DNA of 7,187 nucleotides. Origin: Azohydromonas lata NBRC 102462 (GTDB lineage Bacteria; Pseudomonadota; Gammaproteobacteria; Burkholderiales; Burkholderiaceae_C). The stretch's first letter is position 1. The number at the start of each line of letters is the position of its first letter. A model generated the notes under the pieces. The model was not told the origin of the DNA, did not search any database, and was given only the letters and a program-made list of their open reading frames with translations. The position numbers and the translations under genes are program-made. The stretch spans positions 1 through 7,187 of the forward strand of contig CAMCTE010000139.1 of the NCBI GenBank assembly GCA_945878385.1. The letters run 5' to 3'. This document shows positions 6,381 to 7,187 of this stretch, piece after piece.

Positions 6381-7187
6381 ATGAACCTGAGCAAACGACA
6401 ACTCCTGCGCTGCGGCTGCGGACTGCCTCTGATGGCCGGCATGGCTGCACTGGGCGGCTGCGCTTCCGTGGACACTTCCTCGGCCCCTTCCCCGACCTCT
6501 TCCCAGGCCCGGTTGCACAAGGGTGCGGCATCTGAACCCGCACGGCGGCTGCATGACATCTTCGCCCGCCATTGGGAAGCCCAGGCCCGCTTGGCGCCGG
6601 AATGGGGCACCTTCCGGGGCGACCACCGCTATGGCGGCGAACTGGCCCAGGTGGGCCCCGAGGCCGAAGCGCGACGCCGGCAACTGACCGAAGGATTCCT
6701 GCAGGAGGCGCGAGCCCTCCCGGCCGATGCCCTGGACGCCAAGGACCGGCTTTCGCGCCAGATGTTCCTGCAAAACCTGCAGCAGCAGCTGAACCTGTCC
6801 CGCTTCGAGGGCTACCGCAGCATGAACCTGGGCGCCCTGCGCGGGCCCCACACCTTGATGTCGGGCCTGCTGCAGCAGCAGCCGGTGGACACGGCCGAGC
6901 AGCGCGAGCAGCTGATCGCACGGCTGGCGCAGCATCCGCGCCGCATCGACCAGGAGATCGCGCAACTGCTGCGCGCACGCGACCTGGGCTGGGTATCGGC
7001 GCGGTCGGTGCTCGAACGGGTGCTGGCGCAACTCGATGGGCAGATCCGCGCCGATGTGGCGCGCGGGCCCTTCATGGAGCCCTGGCGCCGCCTGCCCAAG
7101 GCGGTGGGCGCAGCCGAAGCGGCACGGTGGCGCGAGCGCGGCGAGGCGGCCGTTCGGCGGGATGTCATCCCTGCGCTGCAAAAGCTG
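6381..7187 (+). CDS. DUF885-family lipoprotein, N-terminal part (runs off window)
   Basis: This frame is open from ATG 6381 to the last base (269 codons, no stop), so the gene is truncated by the window. The N-terminus MNLSKRQLLRCGCG, a hydrophobic stretch, then LGGC with Cys27 is a lipoprotein signal; the Ser/Pro-rich linker that follows (28-42) fits surface tethering. The mature part has the pattern of DUF885 proteins: a helical start (RLHDIFARHWEAQARLAPEW, 56-75), then GTFRGDHRYGGEL (76-88), then long charged helices (DRLSRQMFLQNLQQQL, 122-137; about 175-225). DUF885 proteins are usually near 550-600 aa and are placed among metallopeptidase-like families with an HExxH-type site in the C-terminal half, which is outside this window, so catalysis cannot be judged. 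The Shine-Dalgarno is poor. It is divergent from livH; supplying amino acids from peptides to the importer is only a speculation. Confidence 0.75.
   Translation, partial: MNLSKRQLLRCGCGLPLMAGMAALGGCASVDTSSAPSPTSSQARLHKGAASEPARRLHDIFARHWEAQARLAPEWGTFRGDHRYGGELAQVGPEAEARRRQLTEGFLQEARALPADALDAKDRLSRQMFLQNLQQQLNLSRFEGYRSMNLGALRGPHTLMSGLLQQQPVDTAEQREQLIARLAQHPRRIDQEIAQLLRARDLGWVSARSVLERVLAQLDGQIRADVARGPFMEPWRRLPKAVGAAEAARWRERGEAAVRRDVIPALQKL

Noticed and set aside
6201..7181. N-terminal extension of livH giving a 634-residue fusion
   Set aside because: The extension covers the intergenic region and the antisense of the plus-strand lipoprotein gene. LivH homologues start at MDTLIQQ-like sequence, and the added residues show no domain.

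Overview
This is a high-G+C chromosomal window whose gene content and codon use (G/C at almost every third position) fit a betaproteobacterium, most likely Burkholderiales and perhaps Comamonadaceae. That placement is an inference from protein style, not from a marker gene. I see no rRNA, tRNA, insertion sequence, CRISPR array, phage gene or transfer signature. It looks like ordinary, densely packed core chromosome.

The centre (about 1394-6200, minus strand) is a complete branched-chain (hydrophobic) amino-acid ABC importer. In transcription order it encodes two inner-membrane permeases (livH, livM), two ATPases (livG, livF) and a periplasmic lipoprotein binding protein (livK-like). livM/livG overlap by 4 nt and livG/livF by 8 nt, while livH/livM are 24 nt apart. 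The binding protein follows after a 64-nt gap with its own strong Shine-Dalgarno, and the unit ends at a strong hairpin terminator (1345-1375). The binding protein delivers substrate to the LivH/LivM channel, and LivG/LivF power uptake.

Left of the terminator, on the same strand, lies a photolyase/cryptochrome-family protein (86-1240). It has the FAD-binding catalytic domain but no N-terminal antenna-chromophore domain, and it carries a C-terminal region of about 140 residues that I cannot assign. Its stop codon overlaps the start of another minus-strand gene (1-89), which leaves the window after 29 codons.

Right of livH, across a 180-bp divergent intergenic region (6201-6380), a plus-strand gene starts at 6381 and runs off the window end. 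It encodes a lipoprotein with a DUF885-like N-terminus. The divergent region holds a weak -10-like element and a small inverted repeat.

I found no clearly new multi-gene system. The item most worth a second look is the short photolyase-like protein with its unassigned C-terminal domain, broken tryptophan chain and translationally coupled neighbour.
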